A DNA stretch of 33,608 nt from Bacteroidota bacterium (GTDB taxonomy: Bacteria; Bacteroidota; Bacteroidia; Sphingobacteriales; Sphingobacteriaceae): positions 1 to 33,608 of the forward strand of contig JARKUW010000119.1 of the NCBI GenBank assembly GCA_029851965.1, given 5' to 3'. This document shows, in pieces, positions 1 to 9,223 of this stretch. Numbering within the stretch: position 1 is the stretch's first letter; every line of letters starts with the position of its first letter. A program made the position numbers and the translations under genes. The notes below the pieces were generated by a model that searched no databases, had not been told where the DNA came from, and saw only the letters and a list, made by a program, of their open reading frames with translations.

Positions 1-469
1 CCGCTTCCTTGGCCAGATTCTGCGTTGTGAGCAAACGTTCCTGCATGGCAGACTGCTCTTCTAGTTTGTACCACAGCAGGTTTGCCAGCCCGCACCAGGC
101 GAGAAACATGAAGACGAACAGAAAATGAAAGGGTAAGGAAAGTTTAAGAAAGCTGATGTACGTTGGATCGTGTACCAGGTTCTGTAAAGCAAGTTTCGTC
201 AGAATGACGATTATGGCAGACAGAATGAAGGCAATTACGAGCACATACAGCGTTAGTTCATTCTTCGGCTGATAGTACCCGAGCAAGTTGCTAAAGGTCA
301 TGCAACCGAGGGCGAGGAGAACATTGCTGCAAATGCTGTCCATAGCCGAGATTGATGTATTGAAATTTAAAGTCAAGTGGTAGAACAATGCAATGAACAC
401 CGTCCAGCCGCACAAAATTGTAACTGCAATTTTCTGCGACTTTTTCGTCGAAAGCGGTCGGGTGGCCAT
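1..469 (-). CDS. LytS/YesM-like sensor histidine kinase, N-terminal membrane part (partial, runs off the left edge)
   Basis: Manual reverse-strand reading from ATG at 469 gives MATRPLSTKKSQKIAVTILCGWTVFIALFYHLTLNF...SFLKLSLPFHFLFVFMFLAWCGLANLLWYKLEEQSAMQERLLTTQNLAKEA: several TM helices then a coiled coil, typical of the start of LytS-like kinases. The kinase core is outside the window. Confidence 0.6.
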   Translation of the reverse strand, partial: MATRPLSTKKSQKIAVTILCGWTVFIALFYHLTLNFNTSISAMDSICSNVLLALGCMTFSNLLGYYQPKNELTLYVLVIAFILSAIIVILTKLALQNLVHDPTYISFLKLSLPFHFLFVFMFLAWCGLANLLWYKLEEQSAMQERLLTTQNLAKEA

Positions 470-475
470 AATCAT

Positions 476-1252
476 CTAGAAATTTCTGATGTCAACGCCA
501 CCAAACAGGGCAACACCTTTCAGGACAACTAATTTCTGTTCACCTCCCTGATAGGGAATTATAGAGGTTTTATCTTCTACCCCGCCGAAGACGGCTACGA
601 TCTCAGATTTCACATTCCAGGTCGGGGGTATAATGATCTTAACACCACCACAGATCGCCGTAATTTCGAGCATGATCGTACCTTGAAAATCTGCCTGACT
701 TAAATTCAGCGTGCAGCCGCCGAATATCGCAACAACCTCCCCGCCTTTTAAATCTTTTGTAAAAATATTCTGATGGGCACCGCCAAAAACATTCACGGAA
801 TCTATGACACTATCCAAATTCGGATTGGATGCCTTTATAAATTCTGGTTCCGGTTCACTAAGGCGAGTGACTACAGCTGGCTCTGTTTCAGCAGCCCGAT
901 TCCAGCGCTTTTTTTTTTCGGATGATTTCTTCGGCGTCAGGATCAGATACAGACCGAGGACAGCCAGCACAATCGCAAAATAATATTTCGTCCAATCCGG
1001 ACCACTAAGTGATTCCAGGGTAAAGTAAGTTCCGAGAAGTACCAGTGCAAGCCAGCCTCCACCTCGGAAATTGCGTTTGACACCCAGGTACAACCCAAGG
1101 CCAATCAGAAAAACATGCCAGCTGAATAGCCAGCCGGGAATATAAACACCTAAGTTCCTTAGAAAGAAGATGACCCCAATGATCAATAAAATCATTCCGC
1201 TCCATACCCGGCTGGCCTGATTGCATTTGGTTTTTACATTTGTGTTTTCCAT
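476..1252 (-). CDS. LiaF-like / DUF5668 transmembrane protein
   Basis: 258 aa; N-terminal TM helices (WSGMILLIIGVIFFLRNLGVYIP) and C-terminal repeated FGG segments (VNVFGGAH, VAIFGGCT, AVFGGVED, ALFGGVDI) characteristic of LiaF-like C-terminal domains. Confidence 0.8.
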   Translation of the reverse strand: MENTNVKTKCNQASRVWSGMILLIIGVIFFLRNLGVYIPGWLFSWHVFLIGLGLYLGVKRNFRGGGWLALVLLGTYFTLESLSGPDWTKYYFAIVLAVLGLYLILTPKKSSEKKKRWNRAAETEPAVVTRLSEPEPEFIKASNPNLDSVIDSVNVFGGAHQNIFTKDLKGGEVVAIFGGCTLNLSQADFQGTIMLEITAICGGVKIIIPPTWNVKSEIVAVFGGVEDKTSIIPYQGGEQKLVVLKGVALFGGVDIRNF

Positions 1253-1367
1253 TGCTTTAATTTTTATCTAAAGTACGGCGCCAGAGGAAACACAAAAATA
1301 ACTTATTCACGGATGCAGGTAAAACTCCGGTGAATGCCGCCTTAAACCCGGTGAATGATGTTGCCGG

Positions 1368-1811
1368 TTATTTCGACTTTAACAAATCTCTGATCTCAGA
1401 CAACAATACAACTTCATTGCTTGGTGGCGGAACAGGTTGCGGTGCTGCCTCCTGCTTTCTCTTCATGGTGTTTATCGCCTTCACCATCAGAAAAATGATG
1501 AATGCCAGTATAACGAAGTTGATGACCTCGGTGGCAAAATTTCCCCATGCAAAAACAGGCCCTGCTTTCCGGGCTTCCTCTAACGACAAATTGGGATTGC
1601 TTGCCAGCAAGGCCCGGACTTTCGAGGTGAGTGGAAAATAAAAATTGACAAAGCCTTTGTTTCCGATCAGTAAACTGATCGGGGGCATGATAAGATCGTT
1701 AACAGTGGAAGTAACTATTTTCCCGAAGGCGCCGCCGATAATCACACCGACAGCCAGGTCGATAACATTCCCTTTGACCGCAAACTCCTTAAATTCCTTA
1801 ATGAAACTCAT
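1368..1811 (-). CDS. mscL: Large-conductance mechanosensitive channel MscL
   Basis: [48 protein letters not shown] is the MscL signature. The ORF track extends to 1910, but the conserved N-terminus starts at the ATG at 1811. Confidence 0.95.
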   Translation of the reverse strand: MSFIKEFKEFAVKGNVIDLAVGVIIGGAFGKIVTSTVNDLIMPPISLLIGNKGFVNFYFPLTSKVRALLASNPNLSLEEARKAGPVFAWGNFATEVINFVILAFIIFLMVKAINTMKRKQEAAPQPVPPPSNEVVLLSEIRDLLKSK

Positions 1812-1985
1812 ATACTTAAATTTAAATAATAAGATGCTTTTAGTATTTAAATGTATAAATAATAAACAATTAATTAAGATTCTATGTTCGAAAAAAAGGC
1901 CTTTTGACAATATTACAAGCAGGCATTAGTTTATATCTAAAGCAAATGCCTATTTTTGACCAGTTATAAATATCTTTTGCGAAAC

Positions 1986-3458
1986 ATGCTTAAACAACAT
2001 TTACAACAGAAATTACTTCAAAAACTATCTCCTCAGCAAATTCAATTTATCAAATTGCTGCAGGTACCTACTGTTGCTTTAGATACGCGTATAAAAGAAG
2101 AACTGGAAGAAAATCCTGCCCTTGAAGATCCAAGCTTGATGGTTGCCGAAGAACCAAAAAGCGAGTATGATGACCTGAATGATACGATAGATGACTTTGA
2201 TGCCAGCATAAAAGAAGAAAACACAGATGAATTCAATGTTGACGACTATTTGCAGGACGACAATACAAATGATTACAGCACTTCATATAGTAACGGCGAT
2301 GACGATGAGGATAAAAAAGAAACGCCTATCGCAATAGAAAGTACTTTCTTTGAAAGTCTTCAAGAACAACTGGACCTCGTACCCCTTTCAAATACGGATT
2401 TTATTATTGGAAAACAGATCATAGGAAGCCTCGATGATGATGGCTATCTAAGAAGGCCAATTACGTCTATGATCGACGATCTTGCTTTTTCTCAAAATGT
2501 GATGGTTGAGGAAGAAGATGTTTTGGAGATGTTAAAAGTCATTCAAAGCTTTGATCCTCCAGGCATCGCAGCCCGGGATCTACAGGAGTGCCTGACACTA
2601 CAGTTGAGACGAAAAGATGCATCCAATCCAATCATTCAGAAAGCCATCATTATCGTCGAGAACTACCTGGACGAGTTCACCAGAAAGCACTACGATAAAC
2701 TGGAAAAATCACTAGGCCTCAACAGTGAAGACCTGAAAGAAATCATCAATGAAATTCTACGCCTGAATCCTAAGCCCGGTGACTCCAATCAGGTGACAAC
2801 CAAACAGCTGCAGGTTATACCAGATTTTCATGTCTCAAACAATGACGGCGTGCTGATTCTCACCTTAAATTCGAAGAATGCACCGGAACTACGGGTCAGC
2901 AGATCCTACATCGACATGTTCGATCATTACGATAAGTCCGCTCAAAAAGATAAAAAGCTTAAAGAAGCCGTTCAGTTCGTTAAACAGAAATTAGATTCCG
3001 CGAAGTGGTTTATTGATGCGATTAAGCAAAGACAACAGACTTTGTTGAAAACCATGAATGCGATCATGCAATACCAGTACGAATATCTGCTTACAGGTGA
3101 TGAACGCAAAATGCGCCCCATGATCCTAAAAGACATTGCGGATAAGATCGATATGGATATTTCTACCGTTTCAAGGGTCGCCAATTCTAAATATGTGCAG
3201 ACAGAATTTGGCACATTCTTGCTCAAATCGTTCTTCTCCGAAGCCATCCAAACAGAGAGCGGCGAAGAAGTATCAAACAAAGAGGTTAAAAAGATCCTCG
3301 AAGATTGTATCGGTAATGAGGACAAGCGCAAGCCGCTTGCAGATGAAAAGCTGACAGATATCCTTAAAGAAAGAGGTTACAATATTGCCAGAAGAACAGT
3401 GGCAAAATATAGAGAACAAATGAATATTCCAGTTGCAAGGTTGCGTAAAGAACTTTAG
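1986..3458 (+). CDS. rpoN: RNA polymerase sigma-54 factor RpoN
   Basis: MLKQHLQQKLLQKLSPQQIQFIKLLQVP N-terminal Q-rich activator-interacting region; C-terminal RpoN box RRTVAKYREQMNIPVARLRKEL. Start assigned at the internal Met (1986); the ORF opens at 1956. Confidence 0.96.
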   Translation: MLKQHLQQKLLQKLSPQQIQFIKLLQVPTVALDTRIKEELEENPALEDPSLMVAEEPKSEYDDLNDTIDDFDASIKEENTDEFNVDDYLQDDNTNDYSTSYSNGDDDEDKKETPIAIESTFFESLQEQLDLVPLSNTDFIIGKQIIGSLDDDGYLRRPITSMIDDLAFSQNVMVEEEDVLEMLKVIQSFDPPGIAARDLQECLTLQLRRKDASNPIIQKAIIIVENYLDEFTRKHYDKLEKSLGLNSEDLKEIINEILRLNPKPGDSNQVTTKQLQVIPDFHVSNNDGVLILTLNSKNAPELRVSRSYIDMFDHYDKSAQKDKKLKEAVQFVKQKLDSAKWFIDAIKQRQQTLLKTMNAIMQYQYEYLLTGDERKMRPMILKDIADKIDMDISTVSRVANSKYVQTEFGTFLLKSFFSEAIQTESGEEVSNKEVKKILEDCIGNEDKRKPLADEKLTDILKERGYNIARRTVAKYREQMNIPVARLRKEL

Positions 3459-3531
3459 TTCTTTACGGCATCCGCTGGTTACCTAAAAATCATATATCTT
3501 TTATTTGGATGCGCATTCGGCATCCGGATGG

Positions 3532-3999
3532 TTAGGAAAGCAGGTTTTGACGGACTAAAAATTCCAACTGTTTATTGGCCACAAGTAGTGCTTCGGTTAA
3601 TTCTTTATTTTCCTTTCTAAGCGCATATATTTCGTAGGCCTTCTCAATATTGATCCGAAGATCTTCATCCATCCATGGCTTCTGAATGTATTTATACACC
3701 TGACCTTTATTGATTGCATCAATAACCGCATTGATGTCTGCATATCCGGTGAGCAGTATTCGGATCGGATCCGGAAACTCTGGAATGATAGACTCCAGGA
3801 ATTCAATCCCTGTCATGACCGGCATCCGCTGATCTGTTATGATCACATGGATAAGTTCGGTTTCCAATACCTTCCTTCCCTCAACGGCAGATTCTGCTGT
3901 GAATATGTTGAATTTCCTTCTAAAGCCGGCTTTAAAGGAGTTTAGATTATGAACTTCATCATCCACGTAAAGCACATTTATTGAGGTATCGGAATTCAT
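3532..3999 (-). CDS. Stand-alone response regulator (REC plus coiled-coil tail, no output domain)
   Basis: INVLYVDDEVHNL...VIITDQRMPVMTGIEFLE...DPIRILLTGYADINAVIDAINKGQVYKYIQKPW: conserved acidic pair, phospho-acceptor Asp, Thr and Lys; ends after a short coiled coil. Confidence 0.9.
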   Translation of the reverse strand: MNSDTSINVLYVDDEVHNLNSFKAGFRRKFNIFTAESAVEGRKVLETELIHVIITDQRMPVMTGIEFLESIIPEFPDPIRILLTGYADINAVIDAINKGQVYKYIQKPWMDEDLRINIEKAYEIYALRKENKELTEALLVANKQLEFLVRQNLLS

Positions 4000-4121
4000 C
4001 AGTATTGTTGTATTTTTTGTTAAATATATTGCTTTAATAAATTTTAAAAAACTAATTTCGGAAAATTATTTTAAAAGAATAATGGAGCAATTTTAAGCAA
4101 AAGCTTACAGAATATAGCAAA

Positions 4122-5288
4122 ATGGATAATATTAATTCTTTTATTAGCGCTACAGATCGTTCTGCAATTTACCGGCCAGTTTATTTTAGACCCTCGAACC
4201 CAGAAGATAATGCTTCATTAAACGCCTTATTAGAAGGCAATTCCGGCCTCGAAATCTATGATCAAATTTATAGCCAGCTTACGGAACTGATCAAACTAAA
4301 TAATCCTACAAGAAAGCTTACTGCTGAAGAATACACATCTTTGATTGCCCTTCATGTCAATGGAGAAATCAAAAATTACGGCGTATGGGTCTATTTCCCC
4401 TGGTCAAACAAGCTTGTACACATGCTGGATGAGCAGGAATTTGCGCAGGTGAGAACCAACCGGAACATCCACAAGATCACGCCCGCCCAGATTGAAACCC
4501 TAAAAACGAAAAAGATCGGTATCATCGGGCTTTCTGTTGGTCAGAGCGTCGCGTTGACCCTGGCAATGGAACGTACCTGCGGGGAACTCCGCCTCGCCGA
4601 CTTCGATGAGATCGAACTGAGCAACATGAACAGGATAAAGGTGACGGTCTACGACCTTGGTGTGAACAAGGCCATTGTTGCGGCCCGGCAGATCGCAGAG
4701 CTTGACCCCTTTATCAATGTGGTGTGCTATACGGAAGGCATCACAAATGAGAATATTGACGATTTCTTCACACTTGGTGGTAAACTGGATATTCTCGTAG
4801 AAGAATGCGACGGGATTGACATTAAAGTACTTAGCCGGATAAAAGCGAAATCCCTGGGCGTACCAGTGGTGATGGATACCAACGACAAAGGAATGCTGGA
4901 TGTAGAACGCTTTGATCTTGAACCGGAAAGACATATCTTCCATGGCAGCGTTAATGAGCTGGAAGAACTTAGTCCTGAAGAATTGAAATCAAAACTGAAT
5001 TCCCTGACAATTCCCGAGAAAGTAGGTTATCTTGCCCGCATCATCGGGTATGAAAATCTTTCGGAAGGAATGAAAATCTCCCTCGGAGAAATGAATAAAT
5101 CCATTGTCGGATGGCCGCAGCTTGCTTCTGCAGTGACCCTGGGTGGCGCAATGGTAACGGAGATCAGCAGAAAGATTTTGCTCGACCAATTCACGTCATC
5201 GGGAAGATTTTTCGTTGACTTCGATGAACTGTTTACAGAAGAATTCAATACAATCAGTTATATAGACGGAGACAATGATACACATTAG
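4122..5288 (+). CDS. E1-like/ThiF-family adenylyltransferase, Rv1355c-like
   Basis: KKIGIIGLSVGQSVALTLAMERTCGELRLADFDEIELSNMNRI is a ThiF/E1 Rossmann nucleotide-binding motif with the D...L.N.R signature; EECDGIDIKVLSRIKAKSLGVPVVMDTNDKGMLDVERFDLEPERHIFHG resembles the Rv1355c subfamily. About 130 aa N-terminal extension; no nitroreductase domain is encoded. Confidence 0.85.
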   Translation: MDNINSFISATDRSAIYRPVYFRPSNPEDNASLNALLEGNSGLEIYDQIYSQLTELIKLNNPTRKLTAEEYTSLIALHVNGEIKNYGVWVYFPWSNKLVHMLDEQEFAQVRTNRNIHKITPAQIETLKTKKIGIIGLSVGQSVALTLAMERTCGELRLADFDEIELSNMNRIKVTVYDLGVNKAIVAARQIAELDPFINVVCYTEGITNENIDDFFTLGGKLDILVEECDGIDIKVLSRIKAKSLGVPVVMDTNDKGMLDVERFDLEPERHIFHGSVNELEELSPEELKSKLNSLTIPEKVGYLARIIGYENLSEGMKISLGEMNKSIVGWPQLASAVTLGGAMVTEISRKILLDQFTSSGRFFVDFDELFTEEFNTISYIDGDNDTH

Positions 5289-5970
5289 AACATTTAGAGC
5301 TCCAGATGACCCTGAGGCTTGTGCAAAATTCATCACAGGTCATAAACGACTACTCGAAATCTACGGTATCTCTCAAATTACCTCCAACCGCCAGGACTGG
5401 GTCGATGATTACAACACCATCGTCATTCTTGTTGAAGACAAGGAAACTAAAATGGTATACGGTGGTGCACGGGTGCAAATGGTTTCCTCGCAATATCAAC
5501 TTCCAATTGAAACCGCTATTGGAAAATATGACCCCAAGATATTTGAAATGATTGAGGCAGACCAGGCCAGAGGTGGAACATGCGAAATCTGCGGATTGTG
5601 GAACTCCAGAGAGGTTGCTGGAATGGGCATCGGTAGCTACATTCTATCCAGGGTCGGCGTGGCAATATCTGCACAGCTCCCGGTAGCAAGCCTATTTGTA
5701 TTGTGCGCTCCTATTACCGTTAAAATGGGCATAAGGCTGGGATGCAGTGTCGAGACCACACTTGGTAATAACGGTTTATTCTATTACCCGAAAGAAGACC
5801 TCGTTGCAACGGTAATGCGTCTTAAGGACATCAACGACCTTAGCCTCGCCACCGAGACAGAACGGACAAAAATGCTCTCCCTTAGAGAAACGCCTCACCA
5901 GTTTAATGACGAAATCGGACCAAAAGGAACTTATAAGGTAGAATACAACATCAAAATTCCAAACTTGTAA
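5275..5970 (+). CDS. GNAT-fold N-acyltransferase, resembling AHL-synthase/N-acyl amino acid synthase-like enzymes
   Basis: 231 aa; GNAT motif-A-like REVAGMGIGSYILSRVGVAIS (acyl-CoA loop) preceded by CEICGLWNS, comparable in position to the 'E-x-S-R' beta strand of AHL-synthase-like acyltransferases. Overlaps the upstream ThiF gene by 14 nt. Confidence 0.7.
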   Translation: MIHIRTFRAPDDPEACAKFITGHKRLLEIYGISQITSNRQDWVDDYNTIVILVEDKETKMVYGGARVQMVSSQYQLPIETAIGKYDPKIFEMIEADQARGGTCEICGLWNSREVAGMGIGSYILSRVGVAISAQLPVASLFVLCAPITVKMGIRLGCSVETTLGNNGLFYYPKEDLVATVMRLKDINDLSLATETERTKMLSLRETPHQFNDEIGPKGTYKVEYNIKIPNL

Positions 5971-5977
5971 CGCCGAA

Positions 5978-8128
5978 ATGAAAATCAAAAAAGTATTCCT
6001 TTTACTTTTCTTATTGCTACATATTAGCGCTCTCACATTTGGATCCTCAACAGGCGACATCACATTCAGCGATGCTACAAAGCTCTCAAAACTTGAAAAA
6101 GGTGCCTCAATCTACATCGACCCTACCGGCAAAATGCCGTTTAAGCAGGTTCTTTCCCAGAAATTTACGGAAACCGACAGCAGCGTCCCCAATCTCGGCA
6201 TCACGTCAGCTACAATATGGGTGAAACTTGACATTCTGAACATGTCTGGTATTCAGGAACTCTTCCTGATGGTTCAGCAACCATCAATTGATCGCATAAG
6301 CCTCTTCGACCCCACCGATAACGGAACATGGACGGTTACAAACCTTGGTGAATATAAAAAGTACTCCAGCAGGATCATTGACAATCCAAATTTCATTTTC
6401 CCACTGAACATTAAGGTCGACTCGGTAAAGACCATTTACCTGCGCGTACAATCAAAAGACCAGATTCAGCTTCCCATTTTAATGGGTTCAGGGCCCTCCA
6501 TTCTGAACCAGAACCTGATTCAAAATCTTTTTTTCGGTATGTACATCGGTATCATCATCATTATGATGCTCTACAACTTGTTTGTCGCCTTTACCGTCCG
6601 GGATTCCAGTTACTACTACTACATTGTTTACATCTTGTTTGTAGGTCTGACACAATTTACCTTCCAGGGATTGTCTTACAAGTTCCTTTGGCCGGAAAGC
6701 CCCTGGATGGCAAACTACAGCTCTATACTGGTGCCCTTCTTCTCCGGATTATCTACCATAATCTTCCTGCAGAAGTTCCTGCAGACCAGAATTTACACGC
6801 CAAAACTTAATTACGGCATCCACGTGCTGTTCGTACTTTATTGCATTGCCTGTGTAGTCGGGATGCTCGGGTACTATGCGCCATCCATAGAATTGCTGCA
6901 GGTAACAGCACTATCAGGCTCATTGTACGTCCTGTATGTCGCCAATGTGATCCGGAGGAAAGGCTATCGCCCCGCGGTATTCTTCCTGATCGGATACTCC
7001 ATCTTTCTATCCTGCATCATCATTTTTGTCCTTCGGAATTTCAACATACTTCCGTTCAATAACTTCACCTCCTACATTCTTGAAATCGGCTCTGTACTGC
7101 AGATTACCTTGCTTTCCTTTGCACTGGCAGACAAGATAAACTTCTTCAGACTTGAAAATGAACAGAGTCAACGGCAGGCACTGGAGGTATCTAAAGAAAA
7201 TGAAAGACTCATTAAAGAGCAAAACATTGTCCTGGAAATTGAAGTCAACAAGCGGACTGAAGAACTCCAGAATTCAAACTTCACATTAAGTCATACATTA
7301 ACAGAACTGAAGGAGGCTCAATCTCAGTTGGTTGACGCAGAGAAGATGGCCGGACTCGGTCAGTTGACCGCCGGGATTGCCCATGAGATCAACAATCCAA
7401 TAAACTTTGTTACCTCAAACATCAAACCCCTGGAACTGGACATCAATGACCTCTATGATGTGATTCAAAAATATGAGGACCTGGATCCGGCCAAGGATAT
7501 CCAGCAGCAAATTGCGGAAGTCGAGAAATTCAAAAGACAGATCGATATTGATTTCATCAAAACAGAGATCAATTCTTTGCTTTCCGGAATTGGTGAGGGC
7601 GCCAAGCGGACTGCCGAGATCATCAGGAGCCTGAAGAACTTCAGCCGCCTTGATGAAAGTGATACTAAGCCGGTCGATTTAAATGAAGGGATCGAGTCTA
7701 CACTCGTGCTTCTTCGGAGCACGATCCCCGGCAACATGAAGGTCGTAAAAGACCTCAAAGAACTTCCGTTGGTGGAATGTTTACCAGGGAAGATCAATCA
7801 GGTGTTCATGAACCTCATAACCAATGCCATACAGGCAGTAAAGGTGAAGCAGCCACATCAACCAGAAGAGTTTCTCTACATTTCGACTTGGTCAGAAGAT
7901 GATCTGGTGAAAATCAGCATCAAAGATACAGGTCCTGGCATGACCGAGGAGATCAAACAGAAGATCTTTGAACCTTTCTTCACCACCAAGGAACCGGGAG
8001 AAGGTACAGGCCTCGGACTATCTATCGTGTTTACGATTGTTGAAAAACATAAAGGTAATATCGATATTGTCACAAAAGTAAACCACGGTACAGAATTTAT
8101 TATTACCTTGCCTGTAAAAAAGATCTAA
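5978..8128 (+). CDS. 7TMR-DISM-type membrane sensor histidine kinase
   Basis: Signal peptide MKIKKVFLLLFLLLHISALTFG; extracellular beta-rich domain (ATIWVKLDILN...ELFLMVQQPSIDRISLF, 7TMR-DISMED2-like); about 7 TM helices; coiled coil; H-box AGIAHEINNPINFV; HATPase motifs DTGPGM and GEGTGLGLSIV. Confidence 0.92.
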   Translation: MKIKKVFLLLFLLLHISALTFGSSTGDITFSDATKLSKLEKGASIYIDPTGKMPFKQVLSQKFTETDSSVPNLGITSATIWVKLDILNMSGIQELFLMVQQPSIDRISLFDPTDNGTWTVTNLGEYKKYSSRIIDNPNFIFPLNIKVDSVKTIYLRVQSKDQIQLPILMGSGPSILNQNLIQNLFFGMYIGIIIIMMLYNLFVAFTVRDSSYYYYIVYILFVGLTQFTFQGLSYKFLWPESPWMANYSSILVPFFSGLSTIIFLQKFLQTRIYTPKLNYGIHVLFVLYCIACVVGMLGYYAPSIELLQVTALSGSLYVLYVANVIRRKGYRPAVFFLIGYSIFLSCIIIFVLRNFNILPFNNFTSYILEIGSVLQITLLSFALADKINFFRLENEQSQRQALEVSKENERLIKEQNIVLEIEVNKRTEELQNSNFTLSHTLTELKEAQSQLVDAEKMAGLGQLTAGIAHEINNPINFVTSNIKPLELDINDLYDVIQKYEDLDPAKDIQQQIAEVEKFKRQIDIDFIKTEINSLLSGIGEGAKRTAEIIRSLKNFSRLDESDTKPVDLNEGIESTLVLLRSTIPGNMKVVKDLKELPLVECLPGKINQVFMNLITNAIQAVKVKQPHQPEEFLYISTWSEDDLVKISIKDTGPGMTEEIKQKIFEPFFTTKEPGEGTGLGLSIVFTIVEKHKGNIDIVTKVNHGTEFIITLPVKKI

Positions 8129-8131
8129 TAT

Positions 8132-9223
8132 ATGCCGCCGCTGCCTGTAAAAATACTATACATCGACGACGAAGAGAACAATCTCTTTGCTTTTAAAGCA
8201 ACTTTCCGGAGGCAGTATGAGATCTACACCGCAATTTCCGCGGCAGAAGGGATGAAAATTCTGGAAAATGTAGAAATGAATGTTGTCATTGCCGATCAGA
8301 AGATGCCCGGGATGACCGGTGTTCAATTCTTTAAGCACATCAAAGACAAATTCCCCGACCCCGTCCGCATTCTTTTAACCGGATATACCGATATCGAGGC
8401 ACTCGCTGATGCCATCAATCATGGAGATATCTACCGGTACATTACCAAACCATGGAGTGACCTGGAACTACACAACACCATAAAAAACGCTTACGATTCT
8501 TATAAGACCAAAATCGACCTTAGAAACAAGGTTGCCGAGCTGGAGAAAACCAATGATGAGCTGAATCGCTTTATTTACAGCATTTCTCATGAACTCAGGG
8601 CACCCCTGGTATCGGTCATCGGTATCGTAAATCTGGTTAAAATGGAGGAATTGTACGAGTCAAGCGGTGAGTACTGGAGCCTCATTGAAACCTGTTCCAA
8701 TAAACTCGACTACTATATCCAAAAAACGCTTCAATATTATAAGAACAACAAAACAGCCGCAGAAAACACGTCAGTCGACTTTTCTAAGTTGATTGCCGAA
8801 CTGATCAGCCTATATTCCTATACAGATAAGGAAACTAAATTTAATATCGATATCGATCAAAGCCAGGAATTTATTGGAGATGCCTTCCGTATAGAAGTTA
8901 TTTTAGGTAATCTGATCAACAACGCAATAAAATATCAAAAGGCCACAGAGGTAAACAAGAAAGTAAATATCGAGGTTAAGGTAAACCCAATGAACGCCGA
9001 AATCTCTATCAGTGACAATGGAATGGGGATCCTTAACGAACACCTGGAGAAGATCTTTACTCAATTTTTCAAGAGTAAGAATCACCACGGAAGTGGCCTT
9101 GGCTTGTTTATTGTAAAGGAAGCACTAAACAAAATCAACGGTAGAATATCTGTAAGTTCAGACCTTCATGTAGGTACAACTTTTAAAATCTCAATTCCGA
9201 ATGCTAGAGCACACTCCGAGTAA
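8132..9223 (+). CDS. Hybrid response regulator / histidine kinase (REC-HisKA-HATPase_c)
   Basis: N-terminal REC KILYIDDEENNL...VVIADQKMPGMTG...ILLTGYTD...ITKPW; H-box FIYSISHELRAPLVSVIG; ATPase motifs DNGMGI and HGSGLGLFIVKEA. Confidence 0.93.
   Translation: MPPLPVKILYIDDEENNLFAFKATFRRQYEIYTAISAAEGMKILENVEMNVVIADQKMPGMTGVQFFKHIKDKFPDPVRILLTGYTDIEALADAINHGDIYRYITKPWSDLELHNTIKNAYDSYKTKIDLRNKVAELEKTNDELNRFIYSISHELRAPLVSVIGIVNLVKMEELYESSGEYWSLIETCSNKLDYYIQKTLQYYKNNKTAAENTSVDFSKLIAELISLYSYTDKETKFNIDIDQSQEFIGDAFRIEVILGNLINNAIKYQKATEVNKKVNIEVKVNPMNAEISISDNGMGILNEHLEKIFTQFFKSKNHHGSGLGLFIVKEALNKINGRISVSSDLHVGTTFKISIPNARAHSE

Noticed and set aside
1330-1641. 103-aa + strand ORF
   Set aside because: Lies antisense to the clearly recognisable mscL; no recognisable domain.
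3507-3525. GGATGC...GCATCC hairpin between rpoN and the REC gene
   Set aside because: Only a 6-bp stem with no T-tract; too weak to call a terminator.
4500-4943. 147-aa minus-strand ORF inside the ThiF gene
   Set aside because: Antisense to a well-supported E1/ThiF coding region; translation has no recognisable motif.
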